Origin: Vanessa cardui
Taxonomy: Eukaryota; Arthropoda; Insecta; Lepidoptera; Nymphalidae
Assembly (NCBI RefSeq): GCF_905220365.1
Contig: NC_061153.1
Span: 12,426,114-12,490,113, forward strand
DNA length: 64,000 nucleotides
Direction: 5' to 3'
Under the pieces are notes generated by a model. It saw only the letters and a list, made by a program, of their open reading frames with translations. It was not told where the DNA came from and did no database searches. Of the stretch, positions 1 to 8,992 are shown one piece after another. The number at the start of each line of letters is the position of its first letter. Within the stretch, counting starts at the first letter, position 1. The translations under genes and the position numbers were made by a program.

Positions 1-313
1 GGGATCGCATCAGAAATGAGGCGATCCGCCAGAGAACCAAAGTCATCGACATAGCCCACCGGATTAGTAAGCTGAAGTGGCAGTGGGCCATATTTGCCGC
101 AGAACCGATAACCGTTGGGGGAAACGTGTTCTAGAGTGGAGACCGCGTCTCGGCAAACGTAGTGTAGGACGTCCTCGGGCACGGTGGAGTGACGACTTAC
201 GCAAGACGGCTGGCAGGAGCTGGATGCAAGTAGCCCAAGAACGATCTCAGTGGCGTGCAATTGGAGAGGCCTATGTCCAGCAGTGGACGGAAATGGGCTG
301 ATGGAATTGGAAT
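1..313 (+). pseudogene. RTE-type LINE, 3' end of reverse transcriptase ORF (RTE-1 copy 1)
   Basis: Carboxy-terminal tail of an endonuclease-reverse transcriptase polyprotein. The sequence enters the window inside the ORF and matches, almost base for base, the 3' end of two other copies here (36390-36702 plus; 47991-48310 minus). Motifs visible are HICRRTDNRW, GRPRARWSDDLRK and the terminal YVQQWTEMG, then TGA at 299-301. Compared with the other copies four bases are missing near position 88, which shifts the frame. The usual (ATGG)n tail is degraded to a single ATGG plus AATTGG. Clade assignment to RTE rests on the domain order seen in the full copy (endonuclease then RT) and the microsatellite tail; the fragment itself is inactive. 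Confidence 0.85.
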
Positions 314-555
314 TGAAAGATTTGATGAAATATAAACTGTCTCTAATTTATTAAATAAAATTTAATTTTTAGTTAAAAAGCTAAAATAAAATTAAAAGAC
401 GAGAAGACCCTAAAGAAGATTTTAAATTAACATGGTTATTTTTATTATTAAAGTTATTAATTTCGGGATATTTACCATGTTTTTTATTCACCGAACAAAA
501 ATAAAAGACCCTATAGAGTTTTATAATTAAATTATTTAATATTAAATATATAATT
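314..555 (+). pseudogene. rrnL: Nuclear copy of mitochondrial 16S rRNA (NUMT)
   Basis: Contains the conserved insect large-subunit rRNA stretch from GATTTGATGAAATATAAACT through AGTTAAAAAGCTAAAATAAA to GACGAGAAGACCCT, in the order and spacing of lepidopteran mitochondrial 16S, rRNA-sense on plus. A second partial copy of the same site (AGACCCTATAGAGTTTTAT, near 507) follows after about 100 bases that I cannot match to 16S, so the insert is rearranged. It lies between the RTE-1 3' end and a SINE. It is not a functional rRNA: only a small internal piece is present. Confidence 0.85.
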
Positions 556-803
556 AAAGTAAAGTAAAGTAAAGTAACAGCCTGTACATTGCTGAGATAA
601 GGCCTCCTCTTCCATTAAGGAGAGGGTTTGGAACATATTCCACCACGCTGTTCCAATGCGGGTTGGTGGAATGCACATGTGGCAGAATTTCGATGAAATT
701 AGACACATGCAGGTTTCCTCACGATGTTTTCCTTCACCGCCGAGCACGAGATGAATTATAAACACAAATTAAGCACATATATATAGTGGTGCTTGCCTGA
801 ATG
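556..803 (-). mobile_element. tRNA-derived SINE, reverse orientation
   Basis: Same body as the SINE at 54969-55278: a tail rich in AAAGT repeats at the left, then the complement of the block reading AGGCCTCCTCTCCTT, the fixed phrase CCACCAACCCGCATTGGAA (complemented), CATCGTGAGGAAACCT, and the GCTCAGCGGTGAAGG box. The tRNA-like head is cut, so A and B boxes are mostly missing. It interrupts a Tc1-like transposase remnant, whose last exon resumes right after it. Confidence 0.8.
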
Positions 804-810
804 TATTTGC

Positions 811-918
811 AATGAATGGCAACGGACCTCACAGGAAGACATTAAAAAGCTAATCAGGGCACTTAATAGGCGTATGCAGGCAGTGATTAGGTCAAGAGGA
901 GGAAACACTCCCTATTAA
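811..918 (+). pseudogene. Tc1-like transposase, carboxy-terminal fragment
   Basis: Thirty-five codons plus stop read as the end of a Tc1-family transposase: NEW, then SQEDIKKLIRALNRRM, then AVIRSRGGNT and a stop two residues later. In this family the motif lies just after the catalytic glutamate of the DDE domain. Everything upstream is replaced by the reverse SINE, so only this tail survives. No inverted repeat could be paired. Confidence 0.75.
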
Positions 919-1482
919 AGTAAGACTTAGGCACCCAGATTTAAAAACAAACGGCATAATCGTTTTGTACACAAAAAAATATAATTGCGTAAAATATCAA
1001 TTATTTATAAGCTTCTATATTAATAACGACTATTTGAGAATATTTTAAACCTCCATAGAAAATTGAATATAAATATATTATTATTAATTAATTTAAATCG
1101 ATTTGAAGAAAAATCGATTAAACAACACCCTCAGATACGCGTTTTGGACATCTCTATTTAGTAACTTCGTAAAGTTTCGTGCTTATTACTCACACGTTAG
1201 CATTTTCGTGTTGCTATCTCTGTCTTGAGCACAGACGGTGACAAAAGTTTTCGTTGGTTGTTATTATTAAATTGTTTTTTTTTTAGTGTTAGTTCTTCAA
1301 AACGAAGTCATTTTTGTAGCTTTCTGTCTCAAAGTGTTTAAATATTTATTTTATTCGTACTTGGTCCCTGTATTAGTATATTTTTATTCGTATTTTGGTT
1401 TAAAAAAGTAAATGTCAATAACAGTTTTTTTACGAGTGTACATGCTCAAAAGATCGCAGAGCCTATGTTTAGACTTGCCAAG
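919..1482. other. Unassigned AT-rich stretch
   Basis: No ORF of note and no repeat that recurs elsewhere in this window. It probably holds the distal end of the Tc1 remnant and the untranslated end of the Harbinger element, but no terminal inverted repeat could be paired, so no call is made. Confidence 0.3.
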
Positions 1483-1864
1483 TTATTTCGGACGTATTGT
1501 ATTTAGAACTAAGCAAGTACTTCTACAATTTAAATTTTTTTTAATTGTCACTTCAAGACAGGAGCCTACGTCACTAGAAAAATAATTCGAAAACTTGTCT
1601 CTTATTACATTTGCACTCATTATTCTTGCATTCAACGTCGGTAGGCTTTGTAGTTCAGAATCATCTATGATCATTTCTACGGGAGATTGTAATCCATCGC
1701 GGTTCAGTACAAAGTTGTGTAATATACAACAATCTTTAATAATATCGACTGCAAAATCAATTGAGACGTTAAGGGGTCAATGAAATACTCGCCATTTGTT
1801 GGCTGGTATGCCAAAAGCACACTCGACATATCGCCTCGCCCTACTCAAACTGTAGTTAAATATT

Positions 1865-2386
1865 TGTAGGCGAATTATTACATTTATTTAGTTTATTTTA
1901 TTTATTACACTTTACATAAACATAATATAATATTTTATTTAATAATTATTTATGTATTAATATTATAAACATCTTACACATTTCACTAATACATACATAC
2001 ATACACATTATAATTTGTATTAAATAATAAAATATATATAAATAATTAATTCACAAGCATACTCGGGCGAAACCCGTAGTATACGGCGTTCGGATATTAT
2101 TCTCCGACTACCGACTACTGCGGAACAAAAGTCACATACTTAGTCAGCTTTAACGTTCGATGCGATTTGCTTTGTTTCTCATCACTTTATACTTCGAGTT
2201 CCTAAGTTTTTGTGTTGTGCTATATTTCTATGTGTGACTGTCTATATTCTATTCTGTCTATCTTCTATTGACCTTTTGAACTTTCTTGTGTGTTTTGTGA
2301 ACTGTGACTAATATACGTGTACTGGACTGTTAGCGTGAGTACTTTTATTTCCACTGTATAAGTACGTGTTTACGCACATTACCACA
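1865..2386 (+). repeat. 5' LTR of CsRn1-type element
   Basis: Begins TGTAGGCG and ends TACCACA, repeated with an offset of 2281 bp at 4146-4667. Contains an AT-rich U3 with short CATA repeats, and a GC-richer block ACTCGGGCGAAACCCGTAG. Confidence 0.93.
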
Positions 2387-2389
2387 AAC

Positions 2390-2399
2390 TGGTGACCCC
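2390..2399 (+). promoter_or_regulatory. Primer-binding site of CsRn1-type element
   Basis: TGGTGACCCC begins three bases after the 5' LTR. It is the complement of a tRNA 3' end (TGG pairs with CCA). This sequence fits tRNA-Trp, the primer reported for CsRn1-clade elements; the tRNA identity is from family knowledge, not a search. Confidence 0.65.
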
Positions 2400-2421
2400 A
2401 TCGTTCACGCTTATTTAGAAG

Positions 2422-3294
2422 ATGAGTAGCGACAGTGATTCACACGCTTCGCAAGTGAATACGCGTCCACGCCGCGTTAAGAAGATGGAGCGCGTTGAGT
2501 TGGAAAGCACGGATGCTCCTACCCTCACACTTGCTTCTGCACAATTCAGGACACCACCTTTTTGGCCAGAGAAGCCTGCAATATGGTTCGCACAGGTGGA
2601 AAGTCAATTTAAATTATTATCGATCACGGATGACGCAACAAAATTTTACCACATTTTGGCGAACTTAGATAGAAATTACGCTGCCGAAGTCGAAGATATA
2701 ATAATTGGTCCCCCGGATTATAAGCGTCTCAAAACCGAACTAATTAAACGGTTATCGGTGTCTCGAGAAAATAATGTTAAACAGCTGCTGACACACGAGC
2801 AGCTCGGCAATCGCAAACCTTCTCAATTTCTTCGGCACCTTCAACATTTGGCTGGACCCAATATCCCCGAAGATTTCATTCGAACAATTTGGACAAGTCG
2901 TTTGCCAACGGAGATGCAACCAATTATTGCATCTCAACCAACGCTAACACTCGATGCTATAGCAGAGCTTGCGGACAGAATACACGACATCGCGGCACCC
3001 ACCCGCCAAGTAGCGGCAACATCTTCTTCAACGCCTATTGAACTGTTGACGAAACAAGTTGCTGAGTTGACCAGACAGGTCAGCGCTCTCACAGATAAGG
3101 TCAATCAGCGATCACGATCCAGAGAACGCGGCCGTGGTAACGGAAGACGACGTAGTCGATCCCAATCACGTAGGTCTGACTCGAGTCATCGTCGGTACCC
3201 TCTTTGCTGGTACCACAGTAAATACGGCGTCAAAGCTAATAACTGCAACAAGCCCTGCGACTTCACATCGGGAAACGCTCCAAGCAATCGGTAA
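2422..3294 (+). CDS. gag: Gag polyprotein of CsRn1-type Ty3/gypsy element
   Basis: 290-aa open frame starting at the first ATG after the primer-binding site. Residues 45-160 hold the capsid-like segment (PEKPAIWFAQVESQF, FYHILANL, VEDIIIGPP, RLSVSRENNVKQLL, PSQFLRHL). The carboxy end is an Arg/Ser-rich basic stretch followed by CWYHSKYG and NNCNKPC, a Cys-His-Cys-Cys finger instead of the usual CCHC knuckle; this CHCC gag finger is a hallmark of the CsRn1 clade. It would assemble the particle and bind RNA in the cytoplasm. The stop overlaps the ATG of the protease frame (TAATG), suggesting reinitiation or a -1 shift. Confidence 0.88.
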   Translation: MSSDSDSHASQVNTRPRRVKKMERVELESTDAPTLTLASAQFRTPPFWPEKPAIWFAQVESQFKLLSITDDATKFYHILANLDRNYAAEVEDIIIGPPDYKRLKTELIKRLSVSRENNVKQLLTHEQLGNRKPSQFLRHLQHLAGPNIPEDFIRTIWTSRLPTEMQPIIASQPTLTLDAIAELADRIHDIAAPTRQVAATSSSTPIELLTKQVAELTRQVSALTDKVNQRSRSRERGRGNGRRRSRSQSRRSDSSHRRYPLCWYHSKYGVKANNCNKPCDFTSGNAPSNR

Positions 3295-3797
3295 TGGCGA
3301 CTAACGATTGCGGGAGTTCGACGGGTCGCCTCTTCATCACAGATCACGGTACCAAAAGACAATTTTTAGTAGATACTGGTAGTGATATTTGTGTATATCC
3401 AGTTAGTGCAATTAGTGAACGTCGTTATAAGACATCATTCCAACTGAGCGCCGCTAACGGCTCAGCTATAGATACTTATGGTTATATAAATTTAACTTTA
3501 AATATTGGTTTACGTCGTAATTTTCCATGGCGATTTATTGTAGCTGACGTAACCAAAGCCATAATCGGAGTCGATTTTCTGTCTCATTACCGACTCGTTG
3601 TTGATATTAGTAATCGCAAATTAATAGATAGTTTGACTAATATTAGCACTGTAGCTTCTATAGATAAATCGCATAACCTTGTAACGAGCGTTAAAGTAAC
3701 GACTGGCGGTGATAGTCTTTATCATAATATTTTATCGGAATTTCCAGATATAACCCGTCCCGCCGGTACTCCGGGTGTAGTCAAACACCACACGTAA
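3294..3797 (+). CDS. Retroviral-type aspartic protease, fused to start of deleted RT region
   Basis: 167-aa frame with a clear protease core: LFITD, then FLVDTGSDICVYP (catalytic DTGS) and the late motif IIGVDFLSHYRLVVD. The last 40 residues (FPDITRPAGTPGVVKHHT) are the start of the RT region of this element type. The frame then stops at the deletion junction. Translation probably depends on the TAATG overlap with gag. Protease would cleave Gag, so this deletion derivative keeps both structural protein and maturation enzyme. Confidence 0.85.
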   Translation: MATNDCGSSTGRLFITDHGTKRQFLVDTGSDICVYPVSAISERRYKTSFQLSAANGSAIDTYGYINLTLNIGLRRNFPWRFIVADVTKAIIGVDFLSHYRLVVDISNRKLIDSLTNISTVASIDKSHNLVTSVKVTTGGDSLYHNILSEFPDITRPAGTPGVVKHHT

Positions 3798-3813
3798 GAC
3801 CTTCATTTTTAAA

Positions 3814-4122
3814 GACCTTACCACATGCAGCCACGTATTCCTTAGGGAAGACGCGCTGCGTGGTTCACTGCAACCCGCATACACAGGTCCACATAAGGTT
3901 ATAAGCAGAGGTGCTAAAACTTTTAACATAGACTTTAAAGGTAAAGTCGTGACGGTATCGATTGACCGCCTTAAGCCGGCCTATATACTGTCCGACGATT
4001 TGCCACAGCACATACCACCGCCTGACCTCGAACTACCAATTCAGCCACGATACCATAGTCCCCCCATAAAAACTACTCGGTCTGGGAGGAAAGTTCACTT
4101 TCCAGATTATTATCGTCCGTAG
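3814..4122 (+). pseudogene. Integrase carboxy-terminal remnant
   Basis: In a frame different from the protease, the sequence reads CSHVFLREDALRGSLQ, YTGPHKV, VTVSIDRLKPAYIL and ends VHFPDYYRP before TAG at 4120-4122. This is the end of a Ty3/gypsy integrase (the GPHKV...RLKPAY block). It is out of frame with the protease because of the deletion junction near 3797. Confidence 0.8.
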
Positions 4123-4133
4123 ACACGGCCTCT

Positions 4134-4145
4134 GGAGGGGAGTAA
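4134..4145 (+). promoter_or_regulatory. Polypurine tract of CsRn1-type element
   Basis: GGAGGGGAGTAA directly abuts the 3' LTR, the position of the plus-strand primer in LTR elements. Confidence 0.75.
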
Positions 4146-4667
4146 TGTAGGCGAATTATTACATTTATTTAGTTTATTTTATTTATTACACTTTACATAA
4201 ACATAATATAATATTTTATTTAATAATTATTTATGTATTAATATTATAAACATCTTACACATTTCACTAATACATACATACATACACATTATAATTTGTA
4301 TTAAATAATAAAATATATATAAATAATTAATTCACAAGCATACTCGGGCGAAACCCGTAGTATACGGCGTTCGGATATTATTCTCCGACTACCGACTACT
4401 GCGGAACAAAAGTCACATACTTAGTCGGCTTTAACGTTCGATGCGATTTGCTTTGTTTCTCATCACTTTATACTTCGAGTTCCTAAGTTTTTGTGTTGTG
4501 CTATATTTCTATGTGTGACTGTCTATATTCTATTCTGTCTATCTTCTATTGACCTTTTGAACTTTCTTGTGTGTTTTGTGAACTGTGACTAATATACGTG
4601 TACTGGACTGTTAGCGTGAGTACTTTTATTTCCACTGTATAAGTACGTGTTTACGCACATTACCACA
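4146..4667 (+). repeat. 3' LTR of CsRn1-type element
   Basis: Same 522 bp as the 5' LTR with a single substitution seen by eye. Followed by TATT, the right copy of the target duplication. Confidence 0.93.
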
Positions 4668-4912
4668 TATTCTTTGTTTCACGGTTAAATGCTTGCCAGA
4701 ATAAGGGCGCATAACGTTATATGAAATAGAGAAAGCTTCGTCTCCTATGAAAACAAATGGGACCGGTTCCTGAAAGCCTTCTTATATACACTTACTCCTA
4801 AATATATGCATAAAATATTTTTAAACATATGAATGGTTTCTTTATATTTAATTTCATAGGGATACCAGTACATTAATATATTTTTATTGATTAATTTTGT
4901 ATAATTTTACAG

Positions 4913-5537
4913 GTAATGAAGTATTAAAAAAATGGAGAGAGATCAGCGATACCTTTAAAAATTACGCAAAGAAACTTAAAGACGAAAAGCGATCTGGAAC
5001 AGAAGCAAAATCTACCAAAGAATACCATCTGTACAAGCAGTAATTATTTCTTAAAAAAAAAATTTACAAAATGAGACAACAGATAGCATTAATGAAACGG
5101 AAATACAAGCATCACATGGAAAAGAGGATCAAGCAAGATCTGAAAAATCTCCAAGACGATACCAGCAGAAGCCGCGAAAAAGAAAGGCAAACGAGTTTGA
5201 AGATTAAATTATTAACATTATAAAGTAACCGGAAAATAGGGACTTGTCTTTTCTTAAGGGAATTCTACTGTCTCTGGAAAAATTGGATGAGTACAAAACA
5301 CTTATTTTTTAAAGTCGTGTTCTCCAAACTTTAACAGACTTACTTCAGCCGGCATATCAAGGCTACCCACTCTATAGTTTCTCCTATCAGCCTAGCAACT
5401 ACCAAACACCGCCGACACGCCCACATTTATCACACGAACAATCATCAAACGCAGGGGAAAATCAAATTAATTCACCTAGTGATAATTATTCTACCTATAG
5501 CGCTTTGTCAACGGAAGAAGAGTTTGATTTTACATAA
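4913..5537 (+). pseudogene. MADF-BESS domain protein exon, broken
   Basis: After a splice-acceptor-like TTTTACAG at 4905-4912 the plus strand reads NEVLKKWREISDTFKNYAKK then STKEYHLYKQ, the second half of a MADF DNA-binding domain. A frame change follows, then a charged linker (HGKEDQARSEKSPRRYQ, KPRKRKA). After another shift the BESS-like motif DLSFLKGILLSLEKLDEYK appears, and the protein ends in a Tyr/Ser/Pro-rich tail and TEEEFDFT, stop at 5535-5537. Harbinger transposons encode a transposase plus a second SANT/Myb/MADF-type DNA-binding protein, and the divergent arrangement next to the transposase exon fits that. Frameshifts make it a pseudogene. Confidence 0.7.
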
Positions 5538-5884
5538 TATTAATTACTATTAACTGCTGATAATCATAAATTTTTCGCAAAAAAAAACAATTAAAATGTC
5601 AATAAAAATAAATTTTGTTTTACTTTACCTGATAGTCCTAGCATTTCCAAAGGCATAACAGGAATTCTTCATTTAAAAGAACACTTATACATAAAATTGA
5701 AATGTTGTAGATATATCGTGTTGACTAGACAAAATGTTAGTAAATATGTCAAATAATATATGTTCCTTGTTTCAATCGTTAAGTAAGAAATTTCTCTCAA
5801 TGTATTTATTTGTTTTATAGGTAAAGTGTTATACTTCACAAATTCCCTAATCCTAAGAAGGATTCACAACGTTTTCAAACTTGG
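5538..5884. other. Unassigned spacer
   Basis: AT-rich with no coding motif. It presumably includes the outer end of the Harbinger element, but a matching inverted repeat on the left side was not found. Confidence 0.3.
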
Positions 5885-5955
5885 GTATAAGCATTGGAAG
5901 GAAACTTACATTCCTTAGTAAGATGCACGCGTTCTAACCACTGGGCCATCTCAGC
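5885..5955 (-). mobile_element. SINE head fragment
   Basis: The complement contains the A-box phrase GAGATGGCCCAGTGGTTAGA and CGCGTGCATCTTA of the tRNA-derived SINE. The B box is replaced by unrelated sequence, and the body is missing. Confidence 0.6.
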
Positions 5956-5961
5956 TCTTTC

Positions 5962-6136
5962 TTCTCATTGATTAATAGGATAAAATTGAATTCCTTGAAT
6001 TTTTTTATTAAAAGTAAATGGTAAAATAATTAAAATTAAAAGTGATATAACTAAAGCAATAACTCCTCCTAATTTATTAGGAATCGTAAAATTGCATAGG
6101 CAAATAAGAAATATCATTCTGGTTGAATATTATTTA
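5962..6136 (-). pseudogene. cob: Nuclear copy of mitochondrial cytochrome b (NUMT)
   Basis: The complement reads IQPEWYFLFAYAILR, then after a 4-base deletion NKLGGVIAL, then KKIQGIQFYPINQ. This is the carboxy-terminal third of insect cytochrome b (the PEW motif followed by transmembrane segments). TGA must be read as Trp, so it is of mitochondrial origin. The deletion breaks the frame near 6086. It is flanked by a SINE head on one side and the end of a Penelope-like element on the other. Confidence 0.9.
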
Positions 6137-6144
6137 TTTTTTTG

Positions 6145-6238
6145 TCTTAAATTGTCGCGATTATTACACATTTAAATAAAGCTAGTTTTATAACGGATTT
6201 GAATCGCGTATATTAATTATTTTTGGCATCCCGACCAA
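6145..6238. mobile_element. Penelope-like element PLE-2, left end
   Basis: TCTTAAATTGTCGCGATT through AATCGCGTATATTAATTA to CATCCCGAC matches the left end of the complete PLE at 11565-11655. The match breaks exactly at the BEL LTR, and resumes (GAGCACTTTACAGCG) just beyond the other end of the BEL at 27675. PLE-2 is therefore the host of the BEL insertion. Confidence 0.85.
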
Positions 6239-6480
6239 TGTTAGGGCTGTTACCCGGTAGTATTGGTACTGTGAGACTTCAAAATAAAACCACTGGGTAT
6301 GTACTGCTGGTCAGATAGTGTAATTGTTCTCACTTTATGAAATTACAAAAATTGTATTGTACTTTAGAAAAAACATTTCTATAGCGCGATGTAAAATACA
6401 TCTAACGCCATCTATTGACGAAATAATAAACTAAATGATTATTTGGCATAATGTCATTTGATCTTGATCATACCGCCCAC
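6239..6480 (-). repeat. BEL LTR, 3' copy
   Basis: On plus it runs TGTTAGGGCTGTTAC to GATCTTGATCA, so the element's LTR starts TGATCAAGATC and ends CCTAACA. It matches 21841-21934 and 27538-27674. Confidence 0.85.
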
Positions 6481-6850
6481 CAAGGACGTTACTGAAGGAA
6501 CGTCCTTCCGAGTTTACTTAAAAGTTGTACACATATAATAAGAAACCAGATAAAATATTTTGTTGAATACAATAATATACTGGTTTGAACTAAACTTAAA
6601 ACTGAACAATAATAACTTAAAAATACTAAGTACCTAAAATTAAATAACAATAAAACATAAAATAAAACTATACTTAAGCTAGGTACATTTAAAGTAATAA
6701 CATTTAGCAATAGTAAATATTATTTGGTCTCCCTATCTAATACAACTACATTTGTCCTAAGAATAATGTCCAATAAAAACATAACAATAATAATACAAAA
6801 CTTGGACTAAAACACATGAATATAATATGATCTAATCACACAAACAAAAA
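6481..6850 (-). other. BEL 3' untranslated region
   Basis: AT-rich sequence between the integrase stop and the 3' LTR, with no coding motif. A 73-codon open frame here is low-complexity and not supported. Confidence 0.5.
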
Positions 6851-7927
6851 TTAAACATTCTTTTGTTCGGTAATTGGTAAAATGCAAATTTTAGACGTTG
6901 GTCTTTTAATTGTATTGGACTTAGTGCGTACTGTGACTACACGGGTAATATTATCACTACCAGGATGTTTATGTAATATACGACCTAACAACCAACGGCT
7001 TGGAGGTAAATTATCTTCCTTTATGAGAACTATGTCACCTACTGATGGTTCAGGAACTTGACAAGACCATTTATACCGGTTCATCAAATTAGACAGGTAT
7101 TCGTTTGACCAACGTTTCCAAAACGATTGAACCATTCTCTGAACAAATTGCCAACGCGATAAGTGGTTCAACCCTGAACTTTCAAATTGATTATCGGGTA
7201 CATTCAGTAACGGTTCGCCAATTAGGAAATGTCCAGGTGTTAAAGGTAATGCTTCACCAGGATCAGCGACATGAATAACACTCATGGGTCGCGAATTGAA
7301 ACAAGCTTCCACTTGAGTCAGAAGCGTGGTCATTTCCTCGAATGTAAGGGTCGAGTCACCTATGACTCTTTTTAAGCGAAATTTTGTTGATTTCACCCCT
7401 GCTTCCCACAGTCCGCCGAAATTGGGACTGTGCGGAGGAATGAAGTGCCACTCCGTACCATTCGATTCTAAATGCTTTGCTATAGATGGTTGAATTGATA
7501 CTAATTCCTGTAACTCTCTTGCGGCACCGACAAAAGTGGTACCGTTATCGCTCCACAACTTAGCATAGTGACCTCGTCTAGACACGAAACGTCTGAAAGC
7601 TGCCAAAAATGCCTGCGTGTTCATGTCCCTGACTACTTCTAAATGTAAAGCACGAGTAACCATGCATATAAAAAGACATATATAGCCTTTGTACAAATGG
7701 TGCCCACGACGCTTCGTTGTTCTAAGATTTATGGGTCCCGCGTAATCTACACCACTGTGTAAAAATGGACCAGCTGGAGTACATCTAACGGACGGTAATG
7801 AACCCATAAATTGATTATTTATATTTGCTCTTTGCTTAGCACACTTAACACACTTGTATATGTGGTGTTTGGCTAAGTTTCTAATTCCTATTATCCAGTA
7901 GGCTGCCCTCAAAAAACTTATCATCAA
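6851..7927 (-). pseudogene. pol: BEL integrase (end of pol)
   Basis: 358-aa open stretch with a HHCC zinc finger (HHIYKCVKCAK), the rve catalytic core with D in SGVDYAGP, D in LWSDNGTTF and E in FGGLWEAGVK, then RPMSV and LTPGHFLIGEPL, and the BEL carboxy-terminal domain (RWLLGRILHKHPG). It joins cDNA to host DNA in the nucleus. The frame is open for its whole length but is disconnected from upstream pol by frameshifts near 7930-8460. Confidence 0.88.
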
Positions 7928-8086
7928 CTGAAGACCTCAGTGCAGCGTTTTGACATGAGCATCTACTATTATAAGTCGAGTCACTGGACTACAGCAAGGT
8001 AATACAATCGGATGTTTGGTCTGTTCACTCAACTGAGCTTTCTCCAATCTGCCTCTAACTCTTATTTTTCCTTTATTATCAAGGTA

Positions 8087-8290
8087 TTAACAAAGTGACT
8101 TCAATACACTTGATTTTATTTGTAAATAGCCTTTATCCTGTAATTGTGTATATTCATTTGTAAATATTTCCTTTTGTGTTTGTCTTATACAACATTCCAG
8201 CGCAGCATCTAATTCTACCTTTTGTAAATACATTCCACGATATATTTTGTTATTTTTCAGGAATCTTCGACAATATACAACAACTTTCAT
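8087..8290 (-). pseudogene. pol: BEL pol segment between RNase H and integrase
   Basis: 67-codon stretch (VVVYCRRFLKNNK, EYTQLQDKGYL) corresponding to the linker ahead of the integrase zinc finger, where BEL pol proteins carry a conserved helical segment. It is isolated by frameshifts on both sides. Confidence 0.5.
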
Positions 8291-8463
8291 TAACCTTTTT
8301 AATGTAGCCTTTACAGTACCTTTTTAAAGTAACCTTTCGAAAATTGAATTATTTTGAACAACCGTTACATAAGATTTAACGCACTCTTCTAAATCCAAGT
8401 TTAATTTGTCTAAATTATTTGGTCTGTTATAGGCTGTTATGTTATAGGATATATTGTCCTTTT

Positions 8464-8961
8464 TCAGAATGATGGTCCTGAAAACCATAAATCACAGGTG
8501 AGAAGTGATTTCGGCGGTATTCCCCTAGATGCATAGTCTGCGGGGTTGTCCTTTGTCGAAACATGAAACCATTGAGATGCTTTCATGTTCGTTAGTATTT
8601 CAGATGTTCGATTAGCTACAAACGTTTTCCATCTACTTGGGTGGTCGTTTATCCAGGCTAGTACAACTATGGAATCGGTCCATGCTATAATTTGATCTTT
8701 GGGAATACTCAAGATATTAGCTGTTTCGATTAAAAATTGTGACAGAAGAACTGCTCCACACAACTCTAGCCGTGGAATACTAATTTGTTTTACAGGAGCT
8801 ACTCTGGTTTTTGCAACAATAAGTGTCACGTGTATTTTACCTTCAAGGTCAATGGTCCTCAAATAAATCACGGCTGAGTAAGGTGTCTTCGAAGCATCAC
8901 TAAATACATGCAGTTCCAGCTTCTGATTCAATGTAGTGCCTATCCAACGAGGTATGCGCAC
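8464..8961 (-). pseudogene. pol: BEL RNase H domain
   Basis: Contains LHVFSDASKTPYSAVIY (first catalytic Asp), PRLELCGAVLLSQFL (Glu), AWTDSIVVLAWI (Asp) and NPADYASRG. This is the DASK-type RNase H of BEL/Pao. It follows RT after a one-base frame change near 9000 and ends early at 8464. Confidence 0.85.
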
Positions 8962-8992
8962 GTCGGTAAGTAATGACAGTTGCTCTCGATAG

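Larger units (their letters stand above)
1865..4667 (+). mobile_element. Ty3/gypsy LTR retrotransposon of CsRn1 type, RT/RNase H-deleted
   Basis: Complete element bounded by 522-bp LTRs and a 4-bp duplication TATT (1861-1864 and 4668-4671). It encodes gag, protease and the last ~100 residues of integrase; RT, RNase H and most of integrase are missing as one clean internal deletion near 3797. The two LTRs differ at one base by eye (A versus G in AGTCAGC/AGTCGGC), so insertion was recent. With cis signals (primer-binding site, polypurine tract, LTRs) intact and no polymerase, it must have moved using enzymes from a full-length relative. It lies inside a Harbinger transposase exon. Confidence 0.9.
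1483..4769 (-). pseudogene. Harbinger (HARBI1-like) transposase, last exon, split by an LTR element
   Basis: On minus, coding sequence runs from 4769 to 4668 and, after the CsRn1-type insertion, from 1864 to 1483. Read across the insertion it is one frame: FVFIGDEAF, RPYSGKHL, FNYSLSRARRYVECAFGI, KWRVF, then NVSIDFAVDIIKDCCILHNF and VIRDKFSNYF. These are the characteristic carboxy-terminal motifs of PIF/Harbinger DDE nucleases (GDEAF and the RAR-VE-AFG block with the catalytic glutamate). The exon starts just after a good 3' splice site (CTTTCAG at 4771-4776 region). One in-frame stop (complement of TCA, 1777-1779) replaces the arginine expected after VFH. Upstream exons were not found. Confidence 0.8.

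Noticed and set aside
314..555. Functional rRNA gene
   Set aside because: Only a rearranged internal piece of mitochondrial 16S, in nuclear transposon context.
6489..6710. 73-codon ORF in the BEL 3' region
   Set aside because: Low-complexity hydrophobic translation of AT-rich DNA with no family motif.
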